Counted from the first letter of the stretch, positions 16,984 to 26,483 are shown. The stretch is 34,761 nucleotides of DNA from Proteobacteria bacterium UBA4457 (GCA_002390205.1 DGOV01000138.1:1-34761); one strand, 5' to 3'. A program made the numbers and translations. The notes: generated from the sequence alone by a model not told the origin.

Positions 16984-18308
16984 GGTTTTTCCTTATACAA
17001 CTCACGAACCAATTTTGCTTTATATTCATATCGAGGAAGAGTGCCTTCTAGAACAAGCTCAATATTCGCCCGAAATATAAGTTTTTCTCTCAATTTAAGT
17101 TCTATTTTTTGCTTTAGACTTTCATCCTTCTCTACATGAGCACTTAACTCAACTTTAATATGTATTGGAGGCTCCCATCCAAGAGGTGGAGCTTGCTCCA
17201 TTTGTATCTCCATCACGCCGTTCAGCTCTGGTGCGAAGCTGGCGATAACGTCGCGGATAGCCGCAGGATAGACATTAACTCCCCTCACTATAAGCAGGTC
17301 ATCCGTGCGTCCAATAATGCGGATGCCAAAGCCCGTTCTTCCGCATTTACATTCTGTGTGAGTCACTTCGACATGATCTCTGGTTCTGAATCTAATTAGC
17401 GGAATACATTCTCTATCAAGGCTGGTACATACCAATTCACCTTTAGTCCCTGTTTCAATCGGTAAAGAGACCCCTGTATCAGGATCAATTATTTCTGGGT
17501 GAATAATACCTTGACCTAAAAAATGCATCCCTTGTCGGTGTTCGCACTCACCCCACACCATTGCCCCGTAATCACCGTTACCCGAACATTCCATCACACG
17601 ACAGTTGAAGGTATTTTCAATCTGGCGTCGAACTTCAGGGATAGATGCTCCAGGCTCACCTCCAGCTAAAATAAGATTCAAACCAAGGCTCTTGGGATCT
17701 ATAGATCTTTCCGCAAGAGATCGTGCAAAATGGAGAGGATAAGATGCCGTGCAGAGTAATGCAGTTGCTCCTGCAAAACGAAATGCATCGATCAAACGAT
17801 CGGTCATATTGACGCCTATTGGTATACACGTACCAATATCCTCGAAAGCATCGGCGTAGGATGCTGCGACCACAAAAGGAGACACCACCAAGGGAATACG
17901 ATCACTTGTTCTCAATCCATTTGCCCAAAACACACGTGACGCCGTCTCACGCCATATAGCTATATCAGCTTTAGTCAACCCTATATAGGTCGGCCGACCG
18001 GTCGTGCCACTGGTTGAATACATCCGGCGGACATCTTCTGTATTACAGGCAATATGTTCGCCAAACGGTGGAATCCTAGACTGACTTTCTCTGAGCTCTG
18101 ATTTCTCTGTAAAAGGCAACATCTGTAGGTCTTCAGTCCCTGAGATCTTTAGAGCGTCAACTCCATACGCGGCAAATTTTTGCTGGTAAAACTTGGAGGA
18201 AGCGCAGACATAGGCAAGCTGTTGCTTCAACTTATCGTCATGTAAATTTTTAGTTGCCGCCAAACTGGCGCACTCGACCTCTTTGTTCCAGAAATTATGA
18301 TCTACCAA
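16980..18308 (-). CDS. PaaK-like acyl-CoA ligase (candidate beta-keto acid:CoA ligase)
   Basis: A 442-residue adenylate-forming enzyme of the phenylacetate-CoA ligase group. The AMP/phosphate loop is STSGTTGRPT at residues 98-107. Later motifs are GGEPGASIPEVR, the GTKGELVCTSLDRECIPLIRFRTRD region, a CKCGRTG zinc-like knuckle, and IGRTDDLLIVRGVNVYP at the C-terminal hinge. It starts right after the UroD-like gene and overlaps the thiolase by 4 nt. In the acetophenone pathway a benzoylacetate-CoA ligase occupies this operon position; the present enzyme is inferred to activate the beta-keto acid product. Substrate not proven. Confidence 0.88.
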   Translation of the reverse strand: MVDHNFWNKEVECASLAATKNLHDDKLKQQLAYVCASSKFYQQKFAAYGVDALKISGTEDLQMLPFTEKSELRESQSRIPPFGEHIACNTEDVRRMYSTSGTTGRPTYIGLTKADIAIWRETASRVFWANGLRTSDRIPLVVSPFVVAASYADAFEDIGTCIPIGVNMTDRLIDAFRFAGATALLCTASYPLHFARSLAERSIDPKSLGLNLILAGGEPGASIPEVRRQIENTFNCRVMECSGNGDYGAMVWGECEHRQGMHFLGQGIIHPEIIDPDTGVSLPIETGTKGELVCTSLDRECIPLIRFRTRDHVEVTHTECKCGRTGFGIRIIGRTDDLLIVRGVNVYPAAIRDVIASFAPELNGVMEIQMEQAPPLGWEPPIHIKVELSAHVEKDESLKQKIELKLREKLIFRANIELVLEGTLPRYEYKAKLVRELYKEKP

Positions 18309-18309
18309 G

Positions 18310-19023
18310 TTACTCTCCTTTTGATCTCTCCACCCAACCAGCTAGATCCTTGATATTGGCCGTATAATCAACAATTTCAGTTGTAAAAATAAAACCTGTA
18401 CCTTCTGTACTTGGCTCTAGAAGTGGATACCTGGAGGGTTGCTCGAGGAAAGATTTTTGCCACGACAAAAGAGAGACTTGATGAAATTTACAGATATTTT
18501 CTGCAGTTTTCACCCCTGAGCGCCACTTTTCTTCTTCGCTGAAGTCCTCGTCTTCAAGAAGCAATACCACATCAACACCTGCCTCACAGTACTTTTTTGT
18601 CAGCCCACAAAAGAACTCGAAGGTGTCTTCAATTGCCAGGTCAAATTGCTTAGACAGCCTCTTCGGCCCATTTACTCCGACTACTAAAACCGATTCGTCC
18701 TCAAAAGTTTCTCGTAGCCGACCTACCGACTTTAAACTCGCGCAGACTGGTCCGCATGAAGAGATGTGTTCTAAATTCAAACCTTTCCCTTGAGAAGACT
18801 CCAATTCAGATTCCCAACCAAGAGAGCAAACTATACCATCAGCACCTGTTAATTTTTGGAGCTCTACTAAACCATTGGTCAATTGTGTGGGATCGTTTCG
18901 AAATTCATGAGCTGGACGTGCAGAAATCTGGGCAGCGGCCTCAAATGCCAAAGGAATAATCAACCGATGATCTAACGTTCGGCCACGAGCAATGGCTTTA
19001 GCTGCTTTACGAACGCTTTTCAT
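18310..19023 (-). CDS. Short uroporphyrinogen decarboxylase-like protein in the ketone carboxylase operon
   Basis: 237 residues, shorter than the roughly 340 of UroD enzymes. RGRTLDHRLIIPLAFEAAAQ with RNDPTQLTNGLVELQKLTGAD matches the N-terminal TIM-barrel pattern of UroD/methylcobamide methyltransferase relatives. AGVDVVLLLEDED resembles a central strand. The usual end of the barrel seems missing or condensed. It overlaps the beta subunit gene by 4 nt and occupies the place of apc5 (a roughly 34-kDa fifth subunit) in the acetophenone carboxylase operon, so it may be an accessory or epsilon-type subunit. That role is inferred from position only. Confidence 0.7.
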   Translation of the reverse strand: MKSVRKAAKAIARGRTLDHRLIIPLAFEAAAQISARPAHEFRNDPTQLTNGLVELQKLTGADGIVCSLGWESELESSQGKGLNLEHISSCGPVCASLKSVGRLRETFEDESVLVVGVNGPKRLSKQFDLAIEDTFEFFCGLTKKYCEAGVDVVLLLEDEDFSEEEKWRSGVKTAENICKFHQVSLLSWQKSFLEQPSRYPLLEPSTEGTGFIFTTEIVDYTANIKDLAGWVERSKGE

Positions 19024-21071
19024 GGCCTTATTGCCGGTCCTGTCGGTTTAGCGTCAGGCCAAGTACCATAAATATTAAGAATTTCTTCAGGAGGTTTGCG
19101 CGCTTTCCATTTCTGCTCAAACTCCGCGAATGGTATCCCTTCGCCAATACGCAATAATCTGGCTTCCTTTCTCATGAGTTCTGATTTCTCAAAATCAATT
19201 CTCTCATGCTCAGCATTCCAAGCGACTTTATAGATATGCTCAGCTGTCCACTGCGTACACAAACCAGCCACCAAATCTTGTTCTATCGAGGCAATATCTC
19301 GTTCCAACGGATCCCCAAAACCAGCCCCACCGGTTGAAAGCCCAATCGTTACCGTCTCATCCCCTTCTATGGCCCGAGTCGTCCTACCAAAAGGCTCTGT
19401 TTCTAATTGTCCGTAACGGCCGCTCACGAGCCCTTCGAAATCCAAAACGCCTCCTTCAATTTCCTGCAACAACTTCGAAACTTTTGTACCTCTCAAAGTA
19501 ATTCCTGGCACAGTAGGCGGTGCATATCCACCAAAAATTGGCTGTGGGGTCTGAACAGTACTATTATCAGCAATCGCCATAAAGTAGAGAGAAGGGACGT
19601 GGTGAACAGCCCAAAATTGAGCAGTACCACAACCACCTCGATACTTCCCATGCCCGCCCGAGTCAGGCCAATGTTGCGAAAATGGGATTATCATTGGAAA
19701 TTCGTTTTCGATCGCCTCGACATCTGGAGCCCGACCAAAGGCACACCATGGAAATCCATAAGCATCCATTCCATCACAACAAGAACGCCCGCCTTGACCC
19801 TCGGTGTTAATGGGGTAAGCAATCATATCAGCGAAAGGCTGGTCCCATTGTGAAACACCCGCTATCACTGTCGCATTACCTCCATTCCCCATAGACGCTG
19901 TTGCCTGTCCCCATTCCACAGTCCCGTAGCGAGCCCTTGAAAGACAATTTGCGACGGAACTCATTGCTCCTGTGCATATCATCACAGCATTGCTAGTCGC
20001 CGCCCGCGGAGTCGGAGAGAGACAACTGGCTTCAGGAAAAATGAAGTCAATCGGGGCAAACGACGCACTTGATATAGGTAGATCATGAAATACGTATTCG
20101 TAAATATAATTCGCCAGATGGCCAACAACCGCTTGGGGATGAGCATTGTAGCTTGATAAATTTTCGGGACTTGTCCCCGTAAAATCAATCACCATTCCAT
20201 CGTCTTTTTTAACCAAGGTCATGTAGCAATTCCGCATCAATCCCCGAATATTTCCAGCCGCATCTGAAAAAGTCACACATCGATAAGTACCATCTGGCCA
20301 ACCCAATAGACGTTTCCGGGCTCCGGTCTCGGCTTGATCGAGCATCCGACGAAATAACCCAGTAACGAAATCAACGCCTTCCCGCTTGCACATCTCCACG
20401 AGCCTTACGCGCACCCGATCGGCAGTTGTACAACGCGCCTTAAGATCAACCGTCACGTTGGCCTCCGCTCTTATTCCAAAAGCTCTGAACAACTCAATAA
20501 TATCGTTGTTTATACGGAAATTTTCTCCAATTTTCATAGGAGGGAGATTCATTCCTTCTTCAAAACGAGAGGTTGCTGAAACGGGCATCCCGCCTGGCTC
20601 TTTAGCGCCCGTTTCCGTCGTATGGGATAGTGCCGCTGTCCACCCCACTAATGTTTCATCAAAGAAAACTGGAGTTATTGCGACTTGGTCAGGGTTATGT
20701 ATTCCTCCATAGAGAGCATCATTCGTATAAAAAATATCGCCATCTTTAATACCGGGATTCTCTGAATAGTTTTTTATTATGTATTTAATAACAATAGGCG
20801 GAATAATCGCATGCAAATAAGTGCCTGCCGATGCATTGACTAAGTCTCCGGATGCATTAAATATTGCAACAATAGAGTCGCCAGCAACGCCCATCGAGCT
20901 TCTCGATGACCTCATAAATATTTCATAACCTTCGTCGAGAATATCTGCTGTTCTCTGCACTGCAATCTCGTAGGCACCGCGCGTCAAAGCATCCGCACAT
21001 TTCCGCTCATATAGACTGGCGGGAGTTACTTTCAACGCTGCCATTTTTTCTTCAAGAGTAGGTATGCTCAT
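19020..21071 (-). CDS. HyuB/AcxB-type subunit of a ketone carboxylase (acetophenone carboxylase-like)
   Basis: A 683-residue hydantoinase B/oxoprolinase-family subunit. Family features: the opening YERKCADALTRGAYEIAVQR, the DGDIFYTNDALYGGIHNPDQV metal-site region near residue 100, a DFTGTSPENLSSYNAHPQAV stretch, and a C-terminal GGYAPPTVPGITLRG and GGAGFGDPLERD. In acetone/acetophenone carboxylases this subunit carries the carboxylation active site, receiving phosphorylated ketone and carboxyphosphate made by the HyuA-type subunits. It overlaps its neighbours by 4 nt on both sides. The size of about 75 kDa matches the fourth subunit of acetophenone carboxylase. Confidence 0.88.
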   Translation of the reverse strand: MSIPTLEEKMAALKVTPASLYERKCADALTRGAYEIAVQRTADILDEGYEIFMRSSRSSMGVAGDSIVAIFNASGDLVNASAGTYLHAIIPPIVIKYIIKNYSENPGIKDGDIFYTNDALYGGIHNPDQVAITPVFFDETLVGWTAALSHTTETGAKEPGGMPVSATSRFEEGMNLPPMKIGENFRINNDIIELFRAFGIRAEANVTVDLKARCTTADRVRVRLVEMCKREGVDFVTGLFRRMLDQAETGARKRLLGWPDGTYRCVTFSDAAGNIRGLMRNCYMTLVKKDDGMVIDFTGTSPENLSSYNAHPQAVVGHLANYIYEYVFHDLPISSASFAPIDFIFPEASCLSPTPRAATSNAVMICTGAMSSVANCLSRARYGTVEWGQATASMGNGGNATVIAGVSQWDQPFADMIAYPINTEGQGGRSCCDGMDAYGFPWCAFGRAPDVEAIENEFPMIIPFSQHWPDSGGHGKYRGGCGTAQFWAVHHVPSLYFMAIADNSTVQTPQPIFGGYAPPTVPGITLRGTKVSKLLQEIEGGVLDFEGLVSGRYGQLETEPFGRTTRAIEGDETVTIGLSTGGAGFGDPLERDIASIEQDLVAGLCTQWTAEHIYKVAWNAEHERIDFEKSELMRKEARLLRIGEGIPFAEFEQKWKARKPPEEILNIYGTWPDAKPTGPAIRP

Positions 21072-23218
21072 GTTTTATCCTCGCTATCATTTACGCAACT
21101 GGAGTACTCTAGTAGGCCAATGCCACGGCTATCAATATGGAAGTACTGCCCGGGAGGAACGACCAAAGTAGTAAATTCAGCTTCAACAAGGCTTGGCCCT
21201 TCTATGCGGTTACCAGGTTTTAAGGACTCAAATGAATAGACTGTAGTCATCTTTCGCTGTCTCAATTCTGGCCAGTAGGCATCTCTCTCATTTTTCAAGG
21301 CGTGAACAGAATCTTCACCTTCTAATGGAAACTCAGGCAAATGCATTTTTTCTGTTGGGATAGTTACTTTCAATACAATATTGTCTAAAAAAACCCCGCC
21401 TGCTTTATAGACAACATGTGGACTAAAAGCTGCAGAAAACTCAGACTCAAAGGAATCGTAAACCTCCTGCATCTCTTTTTTAGACGAAATACGTACATGC
21501 GGAGACGAAACACGCTTGACATGGACCTGTCCTCCGTAAAGCATATCCAGCTCAACCTGATATATCGCTTCTTCCAACGGTAAACCCTCCGCTAGAATAT
21601 CAATTTTTGCTTGAGAAACGAGTCCTTCTATAGCCGTATTAAAATCGTCATAATTCGTGGCAAGTGCTTCAGTAACTGGCTCCATTAAAACCATGCGCTT
21701 AGAAACCTCGTACACGTGCATGATATCCATCACCGAACTACCGAGGGCACAGAATACGGGCGACTGTGGGAAGATTACAGCAACTGGGACATCTGACCGA
21801 AAACCTGCAACATGCGTGGGACCACCACCCCCAAAGGCGAAAAGAGCGAAATCTTCGGGATGATAGCCCCTCAAATGAACTTCTCGCTTGATGGCTGAGG
21901 CCATATTTTCTTCCACAATGTTCCTGATCATTGCTGCAGCCTCATCTACGCTAATGTCTAATGGATCAGCAATTTTTTTCTCAATTGCTAGACGCGCTTT
22001 ACCTGCATTCAAAGCCATCTTGCCATTAAAATAATTGTCCGGAGAAATATATCCTAGAACAACGTCAGCATCAGTCACTGTGGGCTCAGTGCCTCCCAGG
22101 TCATAGCAGACAGGACCTGGCATGGCACCAGCACTCCGAGGACCTACTTCTAATCGATCTAACAAGGTATTGATTGATGCTATCGATCCTCCTCCTGCAC
22201 CCATTGTGGTTGTCTGCAACATTGATATGCCTACCATCCATCTATCAATCACAGGTCTAAATTCATAACTCCTAACACCGGCATCTACCACCATCCCAAC
22301 ATCGAAGCTTGTTCCACCGACGTCTGCTGCAATTACGTTTTTGTAACCCAAGGCTTTTCCCAAATGAAAAGAGCCCATTAAGCCTGATATCGGTCCGCCG
22401 TTATATGTTCGGGAAGCCGTGGTCTTAAACATTTCCGCGCTACCCCCAGTATTATGGGTTAACAGAAATGTGCCCGAGTACCCCATATCGCGCAATTGAT
22501 CCCAAGTCGACTCAAGCTCTAACTTAATCGACTGCTGCAAATAGGCATCCAATATTGCAGTCATGGTTCTCTCATACTCCCCAACTTTTCCAACCACTTC
22601 ATGCGATAGAACAACAGGCAAATATCCAACATGATAGCCTTTGTACTCCTCCCTAATAATTTCACGAACACGTTTTTCATGCTCCGGGTTAGCAAAAGAC
22701 CACAGCAAAGCGACCGCAATAGCGCGAGCACCGGAATCTATTAGATAGCGCAGCTTTTTGCGGACATCTTGCTCGTCAAGATTGCGCATGACTTTCCCCG
22801 ACGAATCGACACGCTCTTTAATGCCTACGATTAAATCGCGCGAAACAAGAGGCGCGGGCTTATGTTGTAAAGCTAGATTCCGGCGTTCACCAATCCTCAA
22901 GCCATCACACCACTGAGCTCCTCGGCCAATGAGGATGGCTTCCTCATGCCCTTCGGTGGTCATTAAACCCAAGCGAGGGCCTTTGCGTTCTATCAGCCTA
23001 TTCATCGCTACAGTCGTCGAATAACGGACAACATCTATATCTGGCAGTAACTCCTCTAGATCTAGACCAAGTTGATCAGCTCCGTCTTCTAAAACGTTTA
23101 TAAAGCAAACGGACAAGTCATAGGGCGTCGTTGGAGATTTAGCAATCACACGCTTTTCACCGAAAGTAAGAACCAGATCTGTGAAGGTACCTCCTACATC
23201 AATATCTATACTTTTCAT
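21068..23218 (-). CDS. HyuA/AcxA-type ATP-binding subunit of a ketone carboxylase (larger paralogue)
   Basis: A 716-residue hydantoinase A/acetone carboxylase ATPase subunit of the ASKHA fold. The phosphate-1 loop is IDVGGTFTDLVL at residues 5-16. A second loop, AADVGGTSFDVG, comes after LTHNTGG. FGGGGPTHV and PGPVCYDLGG are further family hallmarks. Such subunits phosphorylate the ketone enolate or bicarbonate with ATP. Two HyuA-type genes in one operon is unusual for acetone carboxylase but matches acetophenone carboxylase. Overlaps of 4 nt with both neighbours indicate coupled translation and fixed stoichiometry. Confidence 0.88.
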   Translation of the reverse strand: MKSIDIDVGGTFTDLVLTFGEKRVIAKSPTTPYDLSVCFINVLEDGADQLGLDLEELLPDIDVVRYSTTVAMNRLIERKGPRLGLMTTEGHEEAILIGRGAQWCDGLRIGERRNLALQHKPAPLVSRDLIVGIKERVDSSGKVMRNLDEQDVRKKLRYLIDSGARAIAVALLWSFANPEHEKRVREIIREEYKGYHVGYLPVVLSHEVVGKVGEYERTMTAILDAYLQQSIKLELESTWDQLRDMGYSGTFLLTHNTGGSAEMFKTTASRTYNGGPISGLMGSFHLGKALGYKNVIAADVGGTSFDVGMVVDAGVRSYEFRPVIDRWMVGISMLQTTTMGAGGGSIASINTLLDRLEVGPRSAGAMPGPVCYDLGGTEPTVTDADVVLGYISPDNYFNGKMALNAGKARLAIEKKIADPLDISVDEAAAMIRNIVEENMASAIKREVHLRGYHPEDFALFAFGGGGPTHVAGFRSDVPVAVIFPQSPVFCALGSSVMDIMHVYEVSKRMVLMEPVTEALATNYDDFNTAIEGLVSQAKIDILAEGLPLEEAIYQVELDMLYGGQVHVKRVSSPHVRISSKKEMQEVYDSFESEFSAAFSPHVVYKAGGVFLDNIVLKVTIPTEKMHLPEFPLEGEDSVHALKNERDAYWPELRQRKMTTVYSFESLKPGNRIEGPSLVEAEFTTLVVPPGQYFHIDSRGIGLLEYSSCVNDSEDKT

Positions 23219-23598
23219 GCCTTACCCTCGTTTAATTTGAGGTGCCCTGCCTCGAGCAATAGTTCTCCTGAAGCAAGTCGACTTTTTAGACTAAGAAGAT
23301 CTATTTCTGTGGTGTTGGTTATAGGATGCCCCGGCGGCAAGTACTCCGTTTCAATCTGCAATCCGCATTGAGGACAATAGAATTCGAGTATTCTGATCCA
23401 ATCAGGGTTCGGCGCAAAATTATATTCGCCAGAAATTAAAGGCTGATGGATTTCTGTAGGATCTCTTTCTTTGACGAGCAACCCGTACTTAACATTCTCA
23501 GATGCAGGACCAATGTTGTGGTCACATTTCCCACATACCCACTGCTCATTATCTAAATCAATATTGAGGTTGTCCCCTATGTGCAATATCTGTCTCAT
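23215..23598 (-). CDS. AcxC-like zinc-binding gamma subunit of a ketone carboxylase
   Basis: A 127-residue acetone carboxylase gamma-like protein. Two zinc-knuckle pairs are visible: C22-x-x-C25 (VCGKCDHNIG) and C75-x-x-C78 (YCPQCGLQIETEYLPPGHP). Lengths of about 15 kDa and the CGxC spacing match small subunits of acetophenone carboxylase, shorter than typical AcxC. It sits between the two HyuA-type genes with 4-nt overlaps. It is a structural subunit of the carboxylase core; a catalytic role is not known. Confidence 0.85.
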   Translation of the reverse strand: MRQILHIGDNLNIDLDNEQWVCGKCDHNIGPASENVKYGLLVKERDPTEIHQPLISGEYNFAPNPDWIRILEFYCPQCGLQIETEYLPPGHPITNTTEIDLLSLKSRLASGELLLEAGHLKLNEGKA

Positions 23599-25517
23599 GA
23601 AACTAAACCTTTATAAGCAAGCGCATTTCCTTTTGCATCGACATCTAAAATCCAACCAGGAGAAACAAACCACGTAAACGTTCCACCATCTACCAAGCTA
23701 GGGCCGCTTATACTTTGTCCATAACAATCCTGATGAGCATAAGTATCTATAGCAAGATTACGTCCCTCCTTCGACAAAGCTTGAAAAGAGTCCCGCTTTT
23801 TGTGGCTAGGCAATACAACCTTCCCTACAACATATCTGGCTTCTAAGCGAAGCATAGTGGGCTCATTCATCTTTGAATAAATTCTTGGCAACACTTCATT
23901 CGCGCTTCCATCCACCAAATCACTTTGCTCGGAAGCACTACTTAATCTCCAGCAGAAAGAAGAATCGTTGATATCAAACCCTTCACCTTCTAAGTCACGA
24001 ACTGCTTGCCCATAGAGAGCCTCTCCAGACTGCAGAACCGACCTCCCAGTGAGCGGGGCCGTAAGTGCACTTTCATATACATGTAATACATCCGAAATCG
24101 CAGATCCATAGGCCGAAAAAACAGTTCCATAAGCAAAAAACCTGACTTTACTAATGCCAAGAATATCAGCGATCTGAGTGCCGAATAGAGGTCCATTACC
24201 GCCGTAAGCAAATAATTCCGCTTGGTCCGTCTCACCCCAATCAGTCTCAGTAATCGCCTCAGTAGCTAACTCAGCCATCATCTTTGTGGCAGAAGCGACT
24301 ATCCCCTCAGCAGCCTCTTCAATTGGAATATTCAAAGGCTCAGCAATATGCTCCGATACAGCCTGTGCAGCCAGTGCTAAATCTAACGTTCTCCTCCCAC
24401 CCAGAAAAGTACTGGGGGATATGATCTTAAGCAAAACAAGTGCATCTGTTAGTGTTGCTTCACTGCCCCCGAGTCCATAACAGGCAGGCCCAGGAGCTGC
24501 GCCCATGCTCTCCGGACCCAAGTTTATCTCCCTTCCTTCCACCCGTGCGATACTCCCTCCACCTAAGGCATTCGACCGTAAAACCGGCATGGGCATCCTA
24601 ACTGGAATTCCAAAAATAGAGCCATTCAACTTAGTTTCGACATTGCCGTCAGTGATCACACTTACTTTTCCAGTAGTGCCTCCAATATCGATAGCTATAA
24701 CGTGAGAACATTTTTCATGCTTTGCAATATAAGCCGATGCATGGGTACCAAAGAGTGGTCCAGACTCAATAGTATCTACAGCTTTGGTTTTCCCTATTCG
24801 AGCAACACCTCCAGACAAATGTCCTACCAGAATATCGCCCCGCCAACCCATCTCAGCCTTTAGATAATCCTCGGCTTTAAACAATGAGTTAGCTAATGCA
24901 TTGTGGACATATGCATTAATTAACGCATAAAAGGTTCGCGACATATCATCAGGTTGAAGCAGCATCTCACTGCCAGCAAGCGCAGGAACAGAACCGAGAA
25001 AGTGGTCAGGAAACTGTTCATCGATTATTTTCAAAACCTCCTGCTCTCTCTCGCCAGAAGGAAAGGCACCCTTAAATGAAATGTTGATACGTCGGATCCC
25101 TTGATCGATGAGTCTCTTGACCGTTCCAACTATTTGAATTCGATCCGCGTGCTCGCTAAGTGCAACAATATGCTCGGGTCGGACCAACTTTGGAATTACA
25201 GCTTTGACATCGGCTATGTCGCTTGTATATAAATTTTCTTCAGCCCCAGGGCTCACAATTAGCCCAAGCTTCGGCCCTTTCCCCTGAGCTAGGACATTAG
25301 AGGTCAGAGTGGAAGTCCAACGAATGAAACGAACTTGGTCCAAGAAATCTTTTAGATTTTGATAGCCCAGCTGTTCTGCCGCTTGCTCTAAACTTTGCCT
25401 AAAGGACTCTGTAATATCGTGTGGCGTTGATTCTACTTTAATCAACAGAGGCGATTCGCCACCAATAACCAGCGTGTCGGTCATTGTCCCGCCCGTATCT
25501 ATATCGACGCAATACAT
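23595..25517 (-). CDS. HyuA/AcxA-type ATP-binding subunit of a ketone carboxylase (smaller paralogue)
   Basis: A 640-residue (about 70 kDa) hydantoinase A-family protein, first gene of the operon. The phosphate-1 loop is IDTGGTMTDTLV near residues 5-16 and the second is AIDIGGTTGKVSV. GPACYGLGGSEATLTDALVLL and FAYGGNGPLFG are family motifs. GGGAGGT at 25525-25531 (minus strand reading GGGAGGT) is 7 nt from the ATG, a very strong ribosome site. It is clearly divergent from the 716-residue paralogue, which suggests separate jobs, e.g. bicarbonate versus ketone activation, as proposed for alpha and alpha-prime subunits of acetophenone carboxylase. Confidence 0.88.
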   Translation of the reverse strand: MYCVDIDTGGTMTDTLVIGGESPLLIKVESTPHDITESFRQSLEQAAEQLGYQNLKDFLDQVRFIRWTSTLTSNVLAQGKGPKLGLIVSPGAEENLYTSDIADVKAVIPKLVRPEHIVALSEHADRIQIVGTVKRLIDQGIRRINISFKGAFPSGEREQEVLKIIDEQFPDHFLGSVPALAGSEMLLQPDDMSRTFYALINAYVHNALANSLFKAEDYLKAEMGWRGDILVGHLSGGVARIGKTKAVDTIESGPLFGTHASAYIAKHEKCSHVIAIDIGGTTGKVSVITDGNVETKLNGSIFGIPVRMPMPVLRSNALGGGSIARVEGREINLGPESMGAAPGPACYGLGGSEATLTDALVLLKIISPSTFLGGRRTLDLALAAQAVSEHIAEPLNIPIEEAAEGIVASATKMMAELATEAITETDWGETDQAELFAYGGNGPLFGTQIADILGISKVRFFAYGTVFSAYGSAISDVLHVYESALTAPLTGRSVLQSGEALYGQAVRDLEGEGFDINDSSFCWRLSSASEQSDLVDGSANEVLPRIYSKMNEPTMLRLEARYVVGKVVLPSHKKRDSFQALSKEGRNLAIDTYAHQDCYGQSISGPSLVDGGTFTWFVSPGWILDVDAKGNALAYKGLVS

Positions 25518-25805
25518 CTTGCGTACCTCCCCCTACTTTTTATAGACCTTACTATTTACAATCTACTTTTTGCGCAACACCAAGATAACCTATCCAGAAT
25601 AATTCGCCACCTAGATTAAAAAAAAAACGACATTGCATGAGCATAATATTTATTTTCTAAGATAAAAATCCTAAGGCCTAATAACTTTAATATCTTTAAA
25701 AGATTCGAAAAATTATGCCTAAGGCTTCCACTTAAAACATATGACAAGGCACTACTCGTGGATCGTTGGAAACTTACGACACACAAGCTTTAGTGCGACT
25801 AATAT
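25518..25805 (-). promoter_or_regulatory. AT-rich upstream region of the ketone carboxylase operon
   Basis: This 288-bp gap must hold the operon promoter, as the operon has no upstream gene in its direction within reach except DUF445 (also minus). It is A/T rich with long A runs near 25618-25627. A direct repeat CCTAAGGC occurs at 25670-25677 and 25718-25725. I could not fix a convincing -35/-10 pair, and no coding sequence was seen. Confidence 0.3.
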
Positions 25806-26483
25806 TTATGCCCAGTTGCAAACGCTGACTAAAAAGCCTATCAACCCTCCAAAAACGCCACCCCAAACGACGAGCCACCCCAAATGCTTACGGATCATAG
25901 TCTCAATAATTGTTTTCACCGTTTCAGGAGTTAGCTCTTCTAGTCTCCTATCAATAATAGCCTCGATTTTTTCTCTCACCTCGTCAACAGCGATATCTGC
26001 CAAATCATGATCCGCGTTCATTTCAGAAATAATAATTTTTAATTTATCAATAATAGGCTCTCTCAATGGCTCAAGAGCTTGCTTACCACCCATCATTTTC
26101 AGCATCCCCCCCATGGAAGAAGTCTCTATTGCTTCAATCAAACCTAAAAAAACACGCTCAAAATCTATACTTCCAGCAAGATTTTCCAAGGAACTGGTCT
26201 TCGATTCATCAAAAAACCTTTGAATGTTTTCTTTAGTGAAAAACTCGTTCACAATTAATATTTTTATCCCCGACTTAAACTCTTCAAATCGAGTTGGTAT
26301 GACTCCTGACCCATATAAGAAAGGCACCCGTTCGAACAGCATGTGTATAGCCAACCAATTAGTGACACCTCCTGAAAACGCGAACAAGCCGGTACTTAAG
26401 ACGACACCTTGATAGCTAGGGATAAAAAAACTACTCAAAATAAGTAACGAAGATAAGGCATTAGTTAGGAGAGTTTTATTCAT
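25806..26483 (-). CDS. DUF445 family membrane protein
   Basis: A 225-residue protein. Two N-terminal membrane segments (about residues 4-20 and 24-42) include the GGVTNWLAIHMLFERVPFLYGSGVIP motif region that defines DUF445. A charged helical middle with repeats of the IE.I.xxR type follows, then a C-terminal membrane segment (WLVVWGGVFGGLIGFLVSV). Function of the family is not established; a membrane-anchored coiled structure is predicted. It is divergent from the FAD oxidase gene with 288 bp between starts. Confidence 0.85.
   Translation of the reverse strand: MNKTLLTNALSSLLILSSFFIPSYQGVVLSTGLFAFSGGVTNWLAIHMLFERVPFLYGSGVIPTRFEEFKSGIKILIVNEFFTKENIQRFFDESKTSSLENLAGSIDFERVFLGLIEAIETSSMGGMLKMMGGKQALEPLREPIIDKLKIIISEMNADHDLADIAVDEVREKIEAIIDRRLEELTPETVKTIIETMIRKHLGWLVVWGGVFGGLIGFLVSVCNWA

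Noticed and set aside
19020..25517. Hydantoinase or 5-oxoprolinase operon
   Set aside because: The presence of an AcxC-like zinc subunit, a CoA ligase and a thiolase fits a ketone carboxylase better.
25670..25725. Direct repeat CCTAAGGC, 48 bp apart
   Set aside because: Eight bases in a low-complexity AT-rich gap; not enough for a feature of its own.
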